Below are positions 5,518 to 8,164 of a stretch of DNA of 8,164 bases, piece by piece. The stretch is from assembly GCA_020346965.1 (NCBI GenBank), contig CP070793.1, positions 520,927-529,090 of the forward strand. The letters run 5' to 3'. The translations under genes and the position numbers were made by a program. The stretch is from Chloroflexota bacterium (GTDB lineage Bacteria > Chloroflexota > Dehalococcoidia > GIF9 > AB-539-J10). Position 1 is the stretch's first letter. Each line of letters opens with the position of its first letter. The notes under the pieces are model-generated. The model worked only from the letters and a program-made list of their open reading frames with translations. It was not told where the DNA came from and searched no databases.

Positions 5518-8164
5518 ATGTCCGAAGTACCTAAAGCTTACGAGCCAGGCAGGATAGAAGAGAAATGGTATGATTTCTGGCTGAGGCAGGGATATTTCAC
5601 GCCCAGAATAGACCCTGATAGAAAACCTTTTGTCATTGTTATGCCCCTTCCTAATGTCACTGGTGATCTCCACGTAGGACATGCCCTGTTTGTGACGCTG
5701 CAGGATATGATGACCAGGTGGCACAGGATGCTGGGAGAGCCTACCTTATGGTTGCCGGGAACCGACCATGCCGGCATTGCCACACAGGTAGTTGTGGAAC
5801 GGCAACTGGCAGAGGAGGGCAAAACCAAAGAGGAGATCGGGCGCGAAGAATTCACAAAATTAGTCTTGGAATGGGCCGACAAGAACAGGCATGAGATCAG
5901 ACAGCAGCAACAACTGCTTGGGGCTTCCTGTGATTGGGCTAGGGAGAAGTTCACGCTGGATGAAGGCCCAAGCAAAGCGGTCCGTACTGCATTTGTACGT
6001 TTGTATAATAAGGGATTGGTTTATCGTGGAGAGCGGATGATAAACTGGTGTCCCCGCTGCCAGACTGCCATATCTGACCTCGAGGTAGAGCATAAAGATA
6101 TCAGTGGACACCTTTATTATATGCGCTATCCTGTGACTGAAAGCGAGGGTTTTGTTATTGTAGCTACCACCAGACCGGAGACCTTCCTCGGCGACACGGC
6201 TGTAGCAGTGAATCCCGAGGACGAGCGCTATAAAGAACTCATAGGTAAGAGTGTTACCCTCCCTATTATAGATAGGGAAGTCCCAATAATCGCTGATGAT
6301 GCTGTTGACACTTCTTTCGGCACGGGGGCATTGAAGATAACTCCGGCCCATGACCCCACAGATTTCGAAGTAGCCAAGAGGCATAATCTGCCGCTGGTAG
6401 ATGTAATGAATGCCGATGCTACTGTGAACGAGAACGCGGGGCCATATCAAGGACTGGAACGATTTGTGTGCCGAGATAAGGTGTTAGCCGACCTAGAAGA
6501 CAAGAAGCTTCTGGAGAAGATCGAGCCCTACTCACATTCCGTCGGGCATTGTTGTCGTTGCGAGACGATGATTGAGCCCAAAGTCAGCCTGCAGTGGTTT
6601 GTCCGCACACACCCTTTGGCCAAAGTTGCCGTCGAGGCTGTTAAAGGCGGCAGGATCAAGATAATTCCACAACGCTTCACCAAGATATATTTTGACTGGA
6701 TGGAAAACATCAGAGATTGGTGTATCAGCCGGCAGTTGTGGTGGGGACACCGCATCCCAGTATGGTATTGCGAAGCTTGTGGCGGGTTGACCGTATCAGT
6801 GGATGAATCTTCAGCTTGCGTGCATTGCGATTCTAAGCAAATCGTCCAGGACCCCGATGTCCTCGATACATGGTTTAGTTCAGCGCTATGGACACATTCT
6901 GCACTGGGTTGGCCCGAGGACACTGATGACCTTCGCTACTTCTATCCTAGCTCGGTAATGGAAACTGGTTATGATATCCTCTTCTTCTGGGTCGCTAGGA
7001 TGATCATGATGGGACTGGAAGATATGGGCGAGGTACCGTTCCGCACTGTTTATCTCCATGGGCTGATCAGGGCTAACGGCAGAGGGAAGATGAGCAGAAG
7101 CAGATTGCAGGCGAATGCTATAAGTCCTGCCGAGCCCATAAAGGAGTACGGTGTCGACGCTCTTCGATTCGCTCTGACTGTAGGCAGTACAGCAGGTAAC
7201 GATATGAGTCTGGGCTACGACAAATTGGAATCAAGCCGCAATTTTGTTAATAAACTGTGGAATGCCGCCAGGTTTATCTTTCGAAGCCTAGATGCGGAGC
7301 AACTACAAGCTCAGGCAACCGAGCTCCAACCGCAGATAATAGAGGACCAATGGATTCATAGCCAGCTTAACAGGCTTGTCAAGAATGTTAGCGGGCTGAT
7401 GGAAGAGTTCCAATTCGGTGAAGCAGAGCAGCAGATGTACGATTTTATCTGGTCCAAGTTCTGTGATTGGTACATTGAAATCGCCAAAATACGGCTTCGA
7501 GGCCAATTATCTCCCTCACCTTTGCCCTTTCTGGCCACTACATTGGAGAAATCACTACGCCTCTTGCATCCTTTCATGCCTTTCGTAACCGAGGAATTGT
7601 GGCAGAGTTTGAAGCAGCGTCTACCTGATAGAGAACGAATGCCGGCTTCTATAATGATAGCTCCTTATCCCTTTGCCAACGATAAAGTCTTTGCTCCAGA
7701 AGCAGAGCGAGTAATGGATTCTGTAATAGAAATTGTCCGCTCCATCCGTAACATTCGCGCTCAATACAAGGTAAGGCCAAACAGATGGATAGAAGCCCAG
7801 ATTTATACTGATACACTTCTTTCGGGTCTTATCACACAAGCAAATATAATAGAAACGCTGGCAAAAACTCGGCCCCTAACTATACTCGGTCGCCAGGAAA
7901 GGGAACCCACGAAAGACAAGGCACTGGTCCTGGTGCTGAAAGAGGCTGAGGTAGTTGTGCCCCTGGCAGTCATGGTGGATCGCCGTGCCGAAGAACAGCG
8001 ACTGGCAAGGGAAAGCGAGGAAATCAAAGGAAGAATTGCCCAGCTTGAATCCAGGCTAAGGGATCATGCCTTTTTGAGCAAGGCACCGTCTCACGTCATT
8101 GACAGAGAGAAACAGAAGCTTGCTGCGCTCGAAGATAAACTGAAAAGGTTACGCCGGGAATTGC
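5518..8164 (+). CDS. valS: Valine-tRNA ligase (ValRS), extreme C-terminus outside window
   Basis: ValRS charges tRNA-Val and hydrolyses mischarged Thr-tRNA-Val. The frame is open for 882 codons to the window edge; bacterial ValRS is about 860-950 residues, so little is missing. Parts in order are PNVTGDLHVGH with the HIGH motif as HVGH (52-55), LPGTDHAGIATQVVVERQ typical of ValRS, a first CPRC pair, and the CP1 editing domain with ATTRPETFLGD (216-226) and ITPAHDPTDFE (274-284). Then come CCRC, DWCISRQLWWGHRIPVWY (400-417), CEAC/CVHC, DVLDTWFSSALW, the second signature as KMSRS (524-528), an anticodon-binding helical domain (about 590-740), and a C-terminal coiled coil (about 815-882) rich in Glu, Arg and Lys. 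The signature Lys is replaced by Arg527, and RLQAN stands where LGN is usual, a two-residue insertion. ATG 5518 is the only start codon after the in-frame stop at 5485; AGGTG (5505-5509) lies 8 nt upstream. Confidence 0.96.
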   Translation, partial: MSEVPKAYEPGRIEEKWYDFWLRQGYFTPRIDPDRKPFVIVMPLPNVTGDLHVGHALFVTLQDMMTRWHRMLGEPTLWLPGTDHAGIATQVVVERQLAEEGKTKEEIGREEFTKLVLEWADKNRHEIRQQQQLLGASCDWAREKFTLDEGPSKAVRTAFVRLYNKGLVYRGERMINWCPRCQTAISDLEVEHKDISGHLYYMRYPVTESEGFVIVATTRPETFLGDTAVAVNPEDERYKELIGKSVTLPIIDREVPIIADDAVDTSFGTGALKITPAHDPTDFEVAKRHNLPLVDVMNADATVNENAGPYQGLERFVCRDKVLADLEDKKLLEKIEPYSHSVGHCCRCETMIEPKVSLQWFVRTHPLAKVAVEAVKGGRIKIIPQRFTKIYFDWMENIRDWCISRQLWWGHRIPVWYCEACGGLTVSVDESSACVHCDSKQIVQDPDVLDTWFSSALWTHSALGWPEDTDDLRYFYPSSVMETGYDILFFWVARMIMMGLEDMGEVPFRTVYLHGLIRANGRGKMSRSRLQANAISPAEPIKEYGVDALRFALTVGSTAGNDMSLGYDKLESSRNFVNKLWNAARFIFRSLDAEQLQAQATELQPQIIEDQWIHSQLNRLVKNVSGLMEEFQFGEAEQQMYDFIWSKFCDWYIEIAKIRLRGQLSPSPLPFLATTLEKSLRLLHPFMPFVTEELWQSLKQRLPDRERMPASIMIAPYPFANDKVFAPEAERVMDSVIEIVRSIRNIRAQYKVRPNRWIEAQIYTDTLLSGLITQANIIETLAKTRPLTILGRQEREPTKDKALVLVLKEAEVVVPLAVMVDRRAEEQRLARESEEIKGRIAQLESRLRDHAFLSKAPSHVIDREKQKLAALEDKLKRLRREL

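Noticed and set aside
5538..7839. Several long minus-strand open frames opposite valS (for example 5860-6450 and 6528-6923)
   Set aside because: They lie antisense to a clearly conserved ValRS frame, show no family resemblance, and lack ribosome binding sites.

Overview
The window looks like ordinary core-genome DNA from a bacterium of intermediate GC content, probably an anaerobe. It holds an EF-G-like translation factor, an electron transfer flavoprotein (ETF) pair, a Mut7-C type RNase-fold protein, a bacterial type III pantothenate kinase and a bacterial valyl-tRNA synthetase. The residue style and gene mix are compatible with Chloroflexota (Dehalococcoidia-like), but no marker in the window settles this and the placement is a weak inference. 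There are no mobile elements, CRISPR arrays, tRNA or rRNA genes, and no signs of recent transfer. No gap between genes exceeds about 250 bp.

Layout. Positions 1-741 (+) are the C-terminal third of an EF-G-like GTPase, cut by the left edge. It converges on a minus-strand operon, etfB (2629-1829) then etfA (1812-811). A strong sigma70-type promoter (TTGACA, 17 bp spacer, TATCCT) lies just upstream of etfB, and both genes have near-consensus Shine-Dalgarno sites. The 247-bp region between etfB and the divergent plus-strand genes holds this promoter, a 17-bp palindrome just upstream of its -35 box, a nested inverted repeat and a possible extended -10 promoter facing right. The plus strand then carries a Mut7-C RNase-fold/zinc-ribbon protein (2877-3362), coaX (3470-4240), coaBC (4240-5439) and valS (5518 to the right edge, nearly complete).

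How the genes work together. CoaX phosphorylates pantothenate. CoaBC adds cysteine and decarboxylates the product to 4'-phosphopantetheine. The pair therefore covers three consecutive steps of coenzyme A synthesis, and the genes overlap by one base (TGATG), so they are likely translationally coupled. EtfA and EtfB form the ETF heterodimer, which takes electrons from flavin dehydrogenases such as acyl-CoA dehydrogenases; no partner dehydrogenase is visible. EF-G and ValRS serve translation.

No new multi-gene system was found. The points most worth checking are residue-level and regulatory. ValRS has KMSRS in place of KMSKS, followed by a two-residue insertion. CoaBC has Ser where the CoaC catalytic Cys is expected and Glu in the PxMN motif. 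EtfA has Leu in the usual GQTG FAD motif. A palindrome sits upstream of the etfBA -35 box.
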